This document shows positions 42,952 to 51,959 of a DNA stretch of 54,842 bases, in pieces (the first letter of the stretch is position 1; each line of letters starts with the position of its first letter). Location: assembly GCA_003611955.1 (NCBI GenBank), contig RAZE01000024.1, forward strand, positions 1 through 54,842. The letters are read 5' to 3'. This stretch comes from a bacterium 1XD8-76 (GTDB taxonomy: Bacteria > Bacillota > Clostridia > Lachnospirales > Lachnospiraceae). A program made the position numbers and the translations under genes. The notes beneath the pieces were generated by a model. That model made no database searches. It saw nothing but the letters and a program-made list of their open reading frames with translations, and was not told the origin of the DNA.

Positions 42952-43986
42952 TTACTCCCTCTCCCATGTGAATCTGACTTCTCTCCCGGCTATTGCTGTG
43001 ATCCTCCTGCCATCCGGACAGTGGATCTGCAAAACTCCCGCCTTCAGTTTCTCCCTTATCCCCCTTCGCAGTCTTATCTTAAAGACAGGGAGGTCCGCCC
43101 TAGCGGCAAGACGCTCTGTCAGATATGCCGTGAGATCCTCCTCTTTCCTCAGGCGGATCCTTCCGATACAGCGATACTTTCGGTTCTCCTTTCTCGCAAA
43201 AAGCGGCGCCGTCAGCAGGAATATCCAGATAATAAACGGCAGAGCAAGCCCCGCTCCCACGATCACCGCGACGAGCGCATAGGGAAAATCGGGAAATTCT
43301 TCCTCTTTTTGTCCAGCTCCGGGCGTGATTTTTTTCCATGCATATCTCTTTATCTTCGGTTCAGGCAGAGGGGCTTCCTCCGCTCCGGCTTCCTCCGGCG
43401 TTTGTCCATGTCTTTCATCGTATGTCATCCCCGCTCCGCCGCCTTCCCGCAGGGTATCCGTATAGGCATACTCCTGCTGCTCCGTCAGAAGCTGCGGCAT
43501 CTCCATGAGCGAATACATATCATACCGGCACACCGCCTGCCATTTCGAGGGGTAGGAGGTGCCATACTTTTCCAGACCGCCGTACTCGCAGAGCGCGCTG
43601 CACTCCAGGGGAATCCCGTCCTCATCCTCTTTTGTCACCTCGTAGACAACACAGAGCAGTTCCCAGGAAATCCCTTCCTCCGCCTTTGTCTTTTCGATCC
43701 TCTCCAGATCGTTGTCCGGCAGGTTCTCCACTTTCCAGCTCTTCGTCACCACCCTGGCGCCCTCCGAACTGCTTCTCCCGATCTCCTCCACCTCGATGGA
43801 GGACTCGTCCAGCCTGTAAGTGACTCCATCCTCTCTGATGTACCGGGGAATCTGCGTGGTGCTCTCCGAATCTAACAGGATCTTTTTGGTCAGACTCTCC
43901 CCCGGTCCAGCCGACGCCTGTACCCTACGCCCGCTCAGCCCGAAAAGCATCAGCAAAATAAGTACTGTCACAAATTCTCTTTTCAT
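42952..43986 (-). CDS. Membrane-anchored partner of the adhesin, unknown family
   Basis: 344 residues: a signal peptide (VTVLILLMLFGLSGRRVQASA), an extracellular part of about 215 residues, a transmembrane helix (ALVAVIVGAGLALPFIIWIFLLTAPLF), and a basic cytoplasmic tail of about 80 residues. I do not recognise the family. It stops three bases before the adhesin ATG, so the two are cotranscribed. A plausible role is assembly or display of the adhesin; this is inferred from position. The ATG at 43986 starts the signal peptide; 30 upstream in-frame codons carry four Cys but no hydrophobic segment. Confidence 0.7.
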   Translation of the reverse strand: MKREFVTVLILLMLFGLSGRRVQASAGPGESLTKKILLDSESTTQIPRYIREDGVTYRLDESSIEVEEIGRSSSEGARVVTKSWKVENLPDNDLERIEKTKAEEGISWELLCVVYEVTKEDEDGIPLECSALCEYGGLEKYGTSYPSKWQAVCRYDMYSLMEMPQLLTEQQEYAYTDTLREGGGAGMTYDERHGQTPEEAGAEEAPLPEPKIKRYAWKKITPGAGQKEEEFPDFPYALVAVIVGAGLALPFIIWIFLLTAPLFARKENRKYRCIGRIRLRKEEDLTAYLTERLAARADLPVFKIRLRRGIREKLKAGVLQIHCPDGRRITAIAGREVRFTWERE

Positions 43987-44160
43987 TTTCTTCTCTCTTT
44001 CTGCGCACAGCCTCTCGCAGGGAAGTCCGCATTTTGTGCGCACAAATGCAAGCCCTGTCTGCCGCATAAAAGACAATCAAGAACAATTACTCTGTGAAAT
44101 CAGGATTTTTAAAAATAAATATTGCAGATAAACAGATATAAATAATTGGATAAAGATTTG

Positions 44161-44179
44161 ACGGAACATAATATTCCGT
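44161..44179. promoter_or_regulatory. ACGGAA-N7-TTCCGT dyad upstream of the adhesin operon
   Basis: A perfect 6+6 inverted repeat with a 7-bp spacer lies about 175 bp upstream of the membrane partner's ATG, in an AT-rich stretch with no gene. It could be an operator for the adhesin operon. No promoter with convincing -35 and -10 spacing was identified, so the role is uncertain. Confidence 0.35.
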
Positions 44180-44252
44180 TTGCTGTGTAGTTAGTATGAT
44201 AACACCGCCCCGGCATTCTTGCAAGGTTTTTTTTAATTTGCTGCAAAAAGTT

Positions 44253-44285
44253 CAGAGGCCGGACTTTCGCTCCGCCCGACCTCTG
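44253..44285 (-). terminator. Terminator of the SDR gene
   Basis: Arms CAGAGG-CCGG and CCGACCTCTG-like form a GC-rich stem around a short loop. On the minus strand the hairpin is followed by AACTTTTT. It starts 14 bp after the SDR stop, matching intrinsic termination. Confidence 0.7.
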
Positions 44286-44299
44286 CATTGTCAAAAACT

Positions 44300-45058
44300 T
44301 TACACCTGCGTCGCTCCGTCCACGGAGAGGATTTCCCCGGTCACGTAACTCGCCATGTCGCTCGCAAGGAACAGCACCGCGTCAGCCACTTCCTCCGGCT
44401 CACCCGGCCTGCCGAGGGGGATTCCTGCAGAAATTCTCTTCACCATTTCCTCCGGAAGCGCAGCCACCATATCGGTCTTTGTCACACCGGGGGCTACCGC
44501 GTTGACACGGATATTGTCTTTGCCGAGCTCTCTCGCCAGAGATTTTGTCAGTCCGTTCACCGCAAATTTGGATGCCGGGTAGCCGCAGCCTGCCGCCTGT
44601 CCGTAGATGCTCACCATCGAGCTGGTGTTGATGACGGAACCGCCGCCCTGTTCCTTCATGATCGGCGCCACCGCCTTCGTGCAGAAGAACACTGCGTTCA
44701 CGTTGAGTCTCATGATCTTCTCAAAATCTTCCGGCTTGTAGTCATAGATGGACTCTCTGGCGGAAATGCCCGCATTGTTCGCAAGGATATCAATGCGTCC
44801 GAAAGCTTCCTTCACCGTGCTTATCGCCATCTCCACCTCGTCATATTTATCCAGCGCCGGATAAAGCCCCATCACTTCCGCCTCCGGCATCTCCTCTTTC
44901 AGTTTGGCCAGCGCCTTGTCCACCGTCTCCTGTCTTGAGCCGAACAGAGCCACTTTCGCCCCTGCCGCCGCAAATTTTTTCACGATCTCATAGCCGATTC
45001 CTCTGGTTCCGCCTGTGACGATCGCTGTTTTTCCCTCCAATAACCCTGATACGTTCAT
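44300..45058 (-). CDS. SDR-family dehydrogenase (FabG-like)
   Basis: 252 residues. The NAD(P)-binding motif is TGGTRGIG (15-22), NNAG follows at about 92-95, the catalytic serine lies in NTSSMVS and the Tyr-Lys pair in GYPASKFAVNG. The end VTGEILSVDGATQV is the classical SDR C-terminus. Fatty-acid FabG is unlikely to be isolated here. Its place beside a sugar transporter and a DUF5107 protein suggests a sugar or polyol oxidoreductase. The gene is 84 bp after the DUF5107 gene, same strand, with GGAGG before the start. Confidence 0.9.
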   Translation of the reverse strand: MNVSGLLEGKTAIVTGGTRGIGYEIVKKFAAAGAKVALFGSRQETVDKALAKLKEEMPEAEVMGLYPALDKYDEVEMAISTVKEAFGRIDILANNAGISARESIYDYKPEDFEKIMRLNVNAVFFCTKAVAPIMKEQGGGSVINTSSMVSIYGQAAGCGYPASKFAVNGLTKSLARELGKDNIRVNAVAPGVTKTDMVAALPEEMVKRISAGIPLGRPGEPEEVADAVLFLASDMASYVTGEILSVDGATQV

Positions 45059-45142
45059 AAGATTTTATACCTCCTGCAGTATATTTTAAATTTGTTTGCC
45101 TATACACAGTATACTCACTAATTCTCCCTTTTACAAGAAAAT

Positions 45143-48100
45143 TTAAAAATCTTCCGCCCTGATCTCCCCCAGCAGAATCCTGCAGTTCAGATGGAACGGA
45201 TCGATCCGCAGCGTTTCCTCAAAGAATGCCGCCGCCTCTTTTTTCTTTCCCAGTCCCAGATTTCCAAGCCCCATCACATAATTGCAGTGCGCCCTGTTTT
45301 TCAGTGTGAAATCCTCTTCGTAGATCATCAGATCCGGCAGGGAAACCGCGAAATATTCGATCTTCACCTGATCTCTCAGATGCTGTTCTCCAAAGTCGAT
45401 CAGCTTATACATCATCCTGTTTCCGCCCTTCAGGTCGTCAAGCTTATAGCGGGACAGCCCCTGATACAGCAGCATATCCGCCGGCTGGTCGTTATAGTAC
45501 ATCATACCCGCCACTGCATCCGAGCCCACGCTCGCCCGCAGGAAATGCTCTCTCGCCGTCGTCTTTTCACCGAGCGCTTCCTCCGCGAGCCCGAGATAGT
45601 AGTAGATATTGTTGTCCTTGCTGCCTTCGATCTTTCCCTCCCCCAGGTTTTCCGGGTATACGAGCGCTTCCGACAGCAATCTCTTTGCCGTCCTGCAGTC
45701 GCCCTCCCGCATCTTCTCCTTCGCCAGCTCTGTGAGGGCCGCAATATACTGCGCCGCCGCCTTTCCTTCCCCGCCTTCCCAGGGATGAAGTTTTCTGGAG
45801 AGCAGCAGTTCATAAGCCTTCCCATAATTTCCGGTCAGGTTTTGCAGCGTCACATACTCGATAAAGGCATCGTCCCGCTCAAGGGCCGTCTCCAGGTATT
45901 TCTCATACTTCGCCAGCCTCTCCTGCGCCGGCACTTTAAACTTCTTGTAGAGCTGATCCAGCTCGAAGAACACTCTGGCATCCGTCGTATCTAATCCGAA
46001 GGCTTTCTCCATAACCTCTTTCGCTTCCGCCTTCCTGTTCAGATGGTTGTAATACGCCAGAGAAAGATTCCGGAATGCCGTCGGGAAACTGTCGTCTGCC
46101 TTCACGCTCTTCTCCCAGCAGTCCGCCGCTTTTTCATACTGTCTCTTATCGTAGTACAGATTGCCCAGATAATACCAGGCATAGGAGGCTTCGGGCAGCG
46201 TTTCCGCACAGTCCGTCAGCACCGCGATATCCTCCGGCGTATTCGGGAAACAGCAATAGGAATCCTGTCTCTCCGCCAGCAGGTACTGTTCTTTCACTTC
46301 CTCCGCCGTCTTCCCCGACTTTCTCATGTAATAGCCTTTGTAATATTCATTCAGCGCCGCTCTCACAGGACAGGCCGCAAGAACTTCCCCGGCCTCCGGG
46401 TAAAATCCGCACTCCGCATAGTCCTTTGCCAGTCTCAGATAAGCTTCCGCACTGTCCCGCATACACGAGGCGAGAGTCCGGCTCTCCGCATCCCGCGTCT
46501 CCCCCCGGAGCCAGGAAAGCTTCTCCCATCTGCTCACATAATCGAATGGATCGATTTTCAGGCTCTCCTCTATCCAGCGCTTCGCCTCCTTCTCTCTGCC
46601 CATTTTTCTCAAAATTGCCGCTTTTATGCCTCTGGCTTTCACATTGTGCCAGTTTTTCACAAGTCCTCTGTCGATCAGATGTAGCGCTTCCTCGCAGGCT
46701 CCCCCGGTGCAGGCGATGGCAGCCAGATAGTAAAAACTCATCTCCTGCTGCTCACTGCTCCAGGTCGCCTTATAGAAGGCATCGTAGGCCTTCTCATATT
46801 TTTGCTGATAAAACAGGGAAAGCCCCAGCTTATAGTAAGCTTCGCTGTCGTAGGGATTGGGGTTTTTCCATGTGGCGCGCTTTATGGCTCTGCGGAAATA
46901 AATCTCGCTTTCCTCGAATAGCCCCCTGGAGAGCAGAAGGGAACCGTAGGCGGTATTTACTCTGATATCGCCCGGGTCTCTTTTCAACCCTTCCAGATAA
47001 TAGGGATCCGGCAGATACGTGGCATGCCGGTACTGTTCGATGTGCCGGCCCGTCAGGTATAATTCCTCCACCGTGGCGATATCCTCCGGCAGCGGCGCCG
47101 CCTCCGCCGGTTTCGGCAGCTCGGGGATTTCCGGTTCCAGAGGCGTAAAGGAGACTAACTCCCTCCCCTCCCCGCTTCGCACGGTCAGGGTGTATTCCTG
47201 CTCCCTGCCGCCGTCCAGCTCCACCGTCTTTCGGTATACATGTACCGGATCAAGGTCAGCACTCTCCCGGAAAATCGTCTCTTTTCCGCGGGAAACCAGT
47301 ATCTCCGCCTCTTTCCGCGGGGAAGTCGCATAGACAATGATCTCCGCCTCCTTCCCCGAAACCGTAAAGTTTACCGCCGCGTCGATGGTTGCGTTTTTCA
47401 CGTCCCCCACAGCCTTGTAGGGCATGAAATACTGTTTGAACACCTTCTCCTCAAAGGGCTTTAACCAGGTGAAATCCGGCTGGTTGTCGGTAAATACCCC
47501 CGTCATCAGCTCAATGTAGGGACCGTCCTCGTCGGTCAGGTTTTTGTCCCAGCACTTCCCGAAATCCCCGCAGCCCCAGGTCCACTGTTTCTTGCCCGGA
47601 GAGATATGGTGATCCGCCACATGGAGGACACCGGCTCCGACATGGTAATCATAGCCGCCCACAAAGTTGAAATCGGACTTCTCCGCCATGTAGGAGGTGG
47701 GCACCGGCAGATTTTTGTAGCGGGAGATGTCCACGCCCTCGCTGTAGTCATGTTTATAGTAAACCCCTGTGGCGATCGGGAATCTGGACACATCCCGCTT
47801 GCCATGGTCCATCACCGCATGCACATCCGGCGGAAAGACGGACTTTGTGTAGTCGTTGACCGGCACCGCCGGATTGGCCCACCAGAGGAAGGTCTGCGGC
47901 ATGTTGGTCCTGTTGTAGAGCTGCCCCGTGATCTCCAGATAAGCTTTCCCCGGATACAGCGTAAACTTTGCGATCCCCTTTGTCCCGTACATTCGGTCCG
48001 TATCGTTCACCAGCACGGACCTGGAGCCGTCCTCATTTTCCGTCAGCATATAGTCCACCGGCATGTAGGTCGTGGGTCTGTGGTGCTGGGGCCAGTTGAA

Positions 48101-48463
48101 CTCGATGCCGCCGCTGATCCAGGGGCCCAGCAGCCCCACTAACGCCGGTTTGATCACATGGTTGTAGTATACAAAATCATATCCGTTCGTCTTATCGTAA
48201 GCTCTCTGGACCCTTCCTCCCAGCTCCGGCAGGATCATGATCTTCAGATACTCATTCTCCAGGTAGACCGCCTGATACTCCTGATCCACTTTCTCGTCGT
48301 ATATTTTTTCAATCACAGGATACGGATATACTTTTCCGCTGCTGCCCTGATACACCCTTTTTTCCAAAAACATCGGATTTTTATTGGGCTTTCCGACTCT
48401 GTAAGTCGGAATCGTCACCTTCTCTTCCCATACTCTCACCGTCTCCATTTCCACTGCCTTCAT
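45143..48463 (-). CDS. DUF5107 domain protein with TPR repeats
   Basis: 1106 residues, cytoplasmic. The N-terminal part (about 20-330) is a DUF5107 domain, with MILPELGGRVQRAYDKTNGYDFVYYNHVIKPALVG-type motifs that recall galactose-mutarotase or aldose-binding folds (GGRV and GGIEFNWPQHH are the clearest). A beta-sandwich section (350-450) follows, then about fifteen TPR-like helical repeats (490-1090; for example YKLGLSLFYQQKYEKAYDAFYKAT). In gut Clostridia such proteins sit near CUT2 transporters; no activity is established here. It is divergent from the AraC regulator with AAGGAGG before the ATG. Confidence 0.85.
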   Translation of the reverse strand: MKAVEMETVRVWEEKVTIPTYRVGKPNKNPMFLEKRVYQGSSGKVYPYPVIEKIYDEKVDQEYQAVYLENEYLKIMILPELGGRVQRAYDKTNGYDFVYYNHVIKPALVGLLGPWISGGIEFNWPQHHRPTTYMPVDYMLTENEDGSRSVLVNDTDRMYGTKGIAKFTLYPGKAYLEITGQLYNRTNMPQTFLWWANPAVPVNDYTKSVFPPDVHAVMDHGKRDVSRFPIATGVYYKHDYSEGVDISRYKNLPVPTSYMAEKSDFNFVGGYDYHVGAGVLHVADHHISPGKKQWTWGCGDFGKCWDKNLTDEDGPYIELMTGVFTDNQPDFTWLKPFEEKVFKQYFMPYKAVGDVKNATIDAAVNFTVSGKEAEIIVYATSPRKEAEILVSRGKETIFRESADLDPVHVYRKTVELDGGREQEYTLTVRSGEGRELVSFTPLEPEIPELPKPAEAAPLPEDIATVEELYLTGRHIEQYRHATYLPDPYYLEGLKRDPGDIRVNTAYGSLLLSRGLFEESEIYFRRAIKRATWKNPNPYDSEAYYKLGLSLFYQQKYEKAYDAFYKATWSSEQQEMSFYYLAAIACTGGACEEALHLIDRGLVKNWHNVKARGIKAAILRKMGREKEAKRWIEESLKIDPFDYVSRWEKLSWLRGETRDAESRTLASCMRDSAEAYLRLAKDYAECGFYPEAGEVLAACPVRAALNEYYKGYYMRKSGKTAEEVKEQYLLAERQDSYCCFPNTPEDIAVLTDCAETLPEASYAWYYLGNLYYDKRQYEKAADCWEKSVKADDSFPTAFRNLSLAYYNHLNRKAEAKEVMEKAFGLDTTDARVFFELDQLYKKFKVPAQERLAKYEKYLETALERDDAFIEYVTLQNLTGNYGKAYELLLSRKLHPWEGGEGKAAAQYIAALTELAKEKMREGDCRTAKRLLSEALVYPENLGEGKIEGSKDNNIYYYLGLAEEALGEKTTAREHFLRASVGSDAVAGMMYYNDQPADMLLYQGLSRYKLDDLKGGNRMMYKLIDFGEQHLRDQVKIEYFAVSLPDLMIYEEDFTLKNRAHCNYVMGLGNLGLGKKKEAAAFFEETLRIDPFHLNCRILLGEIRAEDF

Positions 48464-48646
48464 GTAAGCCTCCTTGTCCTATATACTTTTTTTAATTATT
48501 CTAGCATTCCTCTCCCAAAAATCATTACCGTCTCTTGCCCGTTCATTTCAAAAAATTGCTCTTTTTCTTGACATCAAAATTCCGTTCTCCTATACTGAGA
48601 TCAAACGATTGCCACAAATTTTTCCACAGGAAAGGAACGGATTCCC

Positions 48647-49498
48647 ATGCGCCCCATAGATATCGGCTGTACCGAAAAATCCGCCGTGTACTTCTACACC
48701 TCCGGCGAAACCGCAAAGCAGACCTTCTTTTATCCTCTGTGCGTGGGCCACTACTTCTGCACAAAGGAATACCTCGTACAGAGAAACAACTACAACAGCT
48801 TTCTCCTGATCTATGCCAAAAAGGGGGAAGGCTATCTGAAAGTTGACGGAAAAAAGTATACCTTCCGGAAAGAGGATGTCGTTCTTATAGACTGCTATAA
48901 ACCGCACATTTACGGCACCGTAAAGGACAGCGAACTCCTCTGGATCCACTTTGACGGCTCCACCAGCAGAGAATACGCCGAGATGATCTTCGGCAACTCC
49001 GGGCCAGTCTGCTCCGTGCGGGATCTGATCACATTCGAGAAGGACCTGAACCGCCTGCTCCTGATGATCAGCACCGGCTCCGCCGTAAACGATGCGCTGT
49101 GCTCCTACTATATCGTAAAGATCCTGACGGATCTTGTCCTGTGCAGCAGCAAAACCCTGAAAGAGGAAAATCCCCGTTCCATAACCGAAGATATCATTTC
49201 CTACATCAACGACCATATCCGCGAACAGCTGACGTTGGAAGACCTCTCCGGCAGGGCGGGCTTAAGTCCGTTTTATTTCACACGGCTCTTCAAAAAAGAA
49301 ACCGGCTATACGCCCCACGAATATATCATTTTGAGCAGGGTCAATATAGCCAAGTTCTATTTGAAGAGTACCGCCTACTCCATCAAGGAGATCTGCTTCA
49401 GCAGCGGCTTCTCCTCCGAGAGCGGTTTCTGCACCACGTTCCGAAGAGTGTGCGGTATGACCCCCAGCGAATACCGGGAGAACAACAATATTTCATAG
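48647..49498 (+). CDS. AraC-family transcriptional regulator
   Basis: 283 residues. A cupin-like N-terminal sensing domain (FLLIYAKKGEGYLKVDGKKY, then DVVLIDCYKPHIYG) is followed by the double HTH: DIISYINDHIREQLTLEDLSGRAGLSPFYFTRLFKKETGYTPHEYI-type, with the second helix pair ending FRRVCGMTPSEYRENN. It faces away from the DUF5107 gene across 183 bp and ends one base before the convergent cupin-like gene. It probably senses the imported sugar and controls both sides of the locus. Confidence 0.93.
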   Translation: MRPIDIGCTEKSAVYFYTSGETAKQTFFYPLCVGHYFCTKEYLVQRNNYNSFLLIYAKKGEGYLKVDGKKYTFRKEDVVLIDCYKPHIYGTVKDSELLWIHFDGSTSREYAEMIFGNSGPVCSVRDLITFEKDLNRLLLMISTGSAVNDALCSYYIVKILTDLVLCSSKTLKEENPRSITEDIISYINDHIREQLTLEDLSGRAGLSPFYFTRLFKKETGYTPHEYIILSRVNIAKFYLKSTAYSIKEICFSSGFSSESGFCTTFRRVCGMTPSEYRENNNIS

Positions 49499-50047
49499 TC
49501 ATCCGCCTATGGGTTCGATCTCATAATTTCCCATATCGCACAGATCAAGGGGCAGATCCCTGCTCTCCGTGACATAGAACGAAGGGCAGACGCCTTCCGT
49601 GTCAAATATCCCCTCCCCGTGCGGAATCCCTTTTTTCATCACGAAGAAACTGACCTCCGGATCGTTGTATTTTGCTCTCAACAGATAAAAGTCATCCGCC
49701 GTCAGCGTTTCCTCCCGCACTTTCCTCTGAAATGCCGAAAGCTCCATCCGCGCCACAAGAATGTACATCGGCTTTGCCGCGTTATCGCCGATCAGCCAGA
49801 ACTCCTCCTGATCCGGATGGGTGCCGAACCCCGGAAAATTCTCCCTGTTCACCGTCAGGGCAATAATTTTGTGGGGGCCGTACCCCTCCGCGCCCTCGTA
49901 CAGGGCCCCAAACCAGGTGCTGCCGCAGGGCGTCTCGATGTCGTGATGGTGCGGTGCCAGTCTCACGATCAGCCCCTCCTCCTCCATCGCCTCCATTATC
50001 TCTTTTGTCATCTCTCTCACCGGAATTTTTAATGTTCTCTTCTGCAT
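49499..50047 (-). CDS. Cupin-like protein, unknown substrate
   Basis: 182 residues. Two histidine-rich motifs, APHHHDIETP near 31-40 and THPDQEEFWLIGD near 76-88, match the metal-binding pattern of a cupin. The rest is beta-rich (YILVARMELSAFQRKV, VSFFVMKKG). It follows the second permease by seven bases, so it belongs to the transporter operon. A sugar isomerase, epimerase or lyase role is plausible by analogy with other cupin sugar enzymes; no precise family is recognised. Confidence 0.6.
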   Translation of the reverse strand: MQKRTLKIPVREMTKEIMEAMEEEGLIVRLAPHHHDIETPCGSTWFGALYEGAEGYGPHKIIALTVNRENFPGFGTHPDQEEFWLIGDNAAKPMYILVARMELSAFQRKVREETLTADDFYLLRAKYNDPEVSFFVMKKGIPHGEGIFDTEGVCPSFYVTESRDLPLDLCDMGNYEIEPIGG

Positions 50048-50054
50048 ACTGTCC

Positions 50055-50993
50055 TCATCCCTCTTTCCTCTGTGTTCTTCTCTGTATAATAATTACCACC
50101 AGCACGATCGCGCCCATAATGATCTGCTGAACGTATGTGTTGACATTTCCCTGCAGGTTGATGATATTGCCGATCAGCGCCGTGATCAGTACGCCGGACA
50201 ATGTCTTCTCCACGCCCCCGACACCGCCGGATAAGAGCGTTCCGCCGATCGCCACCGCCGCCACGGCATCCATCTCCCAGCCCGTGCCGGACAACGGCTG
50301 TCCCGCCCCCAGCCTGGAACAGAGGATCACGCCCGCCAGCGCGGAGAGGCCCCCCGTCAGAACATAGGCCAGCGCCTTGTTCCTCGTCACTTTGATCCCC
50401 ATCATCTTAGCGGCGTCCTCATTTCCGCCGATTGCGTACAGACTTCTCCCAAAAGGCGTTCTCCTGCACACAAAGCTCATGACAAACAGCACAGCCGCCA
50501 GAATGATCACAGGGATCGGTACGCCGTAGAAATATCCCCTCCCGAGGACCGCAAAGCCCGCCGCGCTCTTCGCCACCGGGATAGACTGTATATCCGTCAT
50601 GATGTAGGCGATTCCCCTCACCGCCATCTGCACCGCCAGCGTCGCGATGAACGGCACGATCTTCAGCTTCGCGATCACAAATCCGTTCACCGCCCCTATA
50701 AAGACCCCCGCCAGAACCGGGAGAAAAATCGCCAGAAACACGCTTTTCTCCGTCAGCCCCGCGGACATAACGGCAGCCAGCGCAACCGTCGCCCCCACCG
50801 AGAGGTCTATCCCCGCCGTCAGAATCACACAGGTCATACCGATGGAGATAAGACCGATCATGCTCATCTGTCTCAGCACATTAAAGGCGTTGGCAGCGCT
50901 GAAAAATTTGTCGCCATACACCACAGAAGGAATGAGGATCAACAGTAAGATGGCGATCCATGCACCACTGATTTTCAACTTGTTCTTCCACAT
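50055..50993 (-). CDS. CUT2 sugar ABC permease, YjfF-like
   Basis: 312 residues with about eight or nine hydrophobic spans. CUT2 motifs: MIGLISIGMTCVILTAGIDLSVGATVAL (residues 41-68) and FGRSLYAIGGNEDAAKMMGIKV, then VAAVAIGGTLLSGGVGG. It is the second of two different permeases in the operon, matching the ytfQ-ytfR-ytfT-yjfF layout of E. coli, where two permeases pair. It is 12 bp after the first permease. Confidence 0.9.
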   Translation of the reverse strand: MWKNKLKISGAWIAILLLILIPSVVYGDKFFSAANAFNVLRQMSMIGLISIGMTCVILTAGIDLSVGATVALAAVMSAGLTEKSVFLAIFLPVLAGVFIGAVNGFVIAKLKIVPFIATLAVQMAVRGIAYIMTDIQSIPVAKSAAGFAVLGRGYFYGVPIPVIILAAVLFVMSFVCRRTPFGRSLYAIGGNEDAAKMMGIKVTRNKALAYVLTGGLSALAGVILCSRLGAGQPLSGTGWEMDAVAAVAIGGTLLSGGVGGVEKTLSGVLITALIGNIINLQGNVNTYVQQIIMGAIVLVVIIIQRRTQRKEG

Positions 50994-51005
50994 ATCCGTC
51001 TCCCC

Positions 51006-51959
51006 CTACGATTCTTTCTCTTTCTGCAGATACAGCGCGATGATAATGATGACCGACTTGATGACCAGAGCATAGGCATAGAAAATATTGTTCATGTTCA
51101 TCATCGTCGTGATCAGCTGCATCACAAGCGCCCCCACTAAAGTTCCCCACACGACCGCTCTTCCGCCGCTCATGGACGTTCCGCCGATCGCCACCGCCGC
51201 GATACAGTCCAGCTCCACATTCAGCCCGATATTGTTCGGGTCCGCCGAACACATCCTGAGAGTCTCCAGAGATGCCGCGAAACCGGCCAGAAACGCGCAG
51301 AGCACATAAGTCCCGATCAGCACGAGAGTGGTGCGCAGCCCCATCAGCTTTGCCGCCGTCTTATTGTCCCCGATCGCCTGCACGTAAAGGCCGAAATTTG
51401 TCTTTTTAACGATGAACGCGGCAACTAATACGATCAGGACGATAAACACGACCTGAAGCGGTATTATACCGCCGATCCGGTAAGTGCCTATGTCCGAAAA
51501 CTTATTTCCATAAAACGAGATCACCACACCGTTGTTGAACTGCTGGGCAATGCCTCTCCCCGAAATCATTAATATCAGGCTTGCCACGATGGGCTGAAAA
51601 TCAAACACGCCTATCAGGATCCCGTTGAACGCCCCGAAAATACAGGAGGCAAGCAGAGCGGCGAGAAGCGATACCACAAAGTTCACCTGATACTCGATCA
51701 ACAGTTTCGCAAAGATGATCGAGGCCAGAGCCATCGTAGAACCCACCGAGATATCGATGCCCCCCGTCGCGATCACCAAGGTCATCCCCATGGAAATGAC
51801 GATCACCGAAAAGGCCTGCAGCAGAATATTCCACATGGTGTTGATATGTAAAAAGTTTGGTGTGATAACAGCATTTATCAGGATCATGAAGAGCAGCACA
51901 ATAAGCGCTCCGTACTTTCTGCTGATCTCTCCAATCTGTTCTTTACGCACTCTGCTCAC
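51006..51959 (-). CDS. CUT2 sugar ABC permease, YtfT-like
   Basis: 317 residues. Signature segments: VIVISMGMTLVIATGGIDISVGSTMAL, ANFGLYVQ-type AIGDNKTAAKLMGLRT, and CIAAVAIGGTSMSGGRAVVWGT. It overlaps the ATPase gene by 17 bp and precedes the YjfF-like permease. Together the two likely form a heterodimeric channel for a furanose or small aldose. Confidence 0.92.
   Translation of the reverse strand: MSRVRKEQIGEISRKYGALIVLLFMILINAVITPNFLHINTMWNILLQAFSVIVISMGMTLVIATGGIDISVGSTMALASIIFAKLLIEYQVNFVVSLLAALLASCIFGAFNGILIGVFDFQPIVASLILMISGRGIAQQFNNGVVISFYGNKFSDIGTYRIGGIIPLQVVFIVLIVLVAAFIVKKTNFGLYVQAIGDNKTAAKLMGLRTTLVLIGTYVLCAFLAGFAASLETLRMCSADPNNIGLNVELDCIAAVAIGGTSMSGGRAVVWGTLVGALVMQLITTMMNMNNIFYAYALVIKSVIIIIALYLQKEKES

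Noticed and set aside
42136..43875. 579-codon plus-strand frame over the adhesin and its partner
   Set aside because: Shadow of GC-rich coding on the minus strand; it crosses two real genes and shows no domain pattern.
44300..45058. Fatty-acid biosynthesis gene fabG
   Set aside because: SDR motifs fit, but there are no other fab genes nearby; the context is sugar metabolism.
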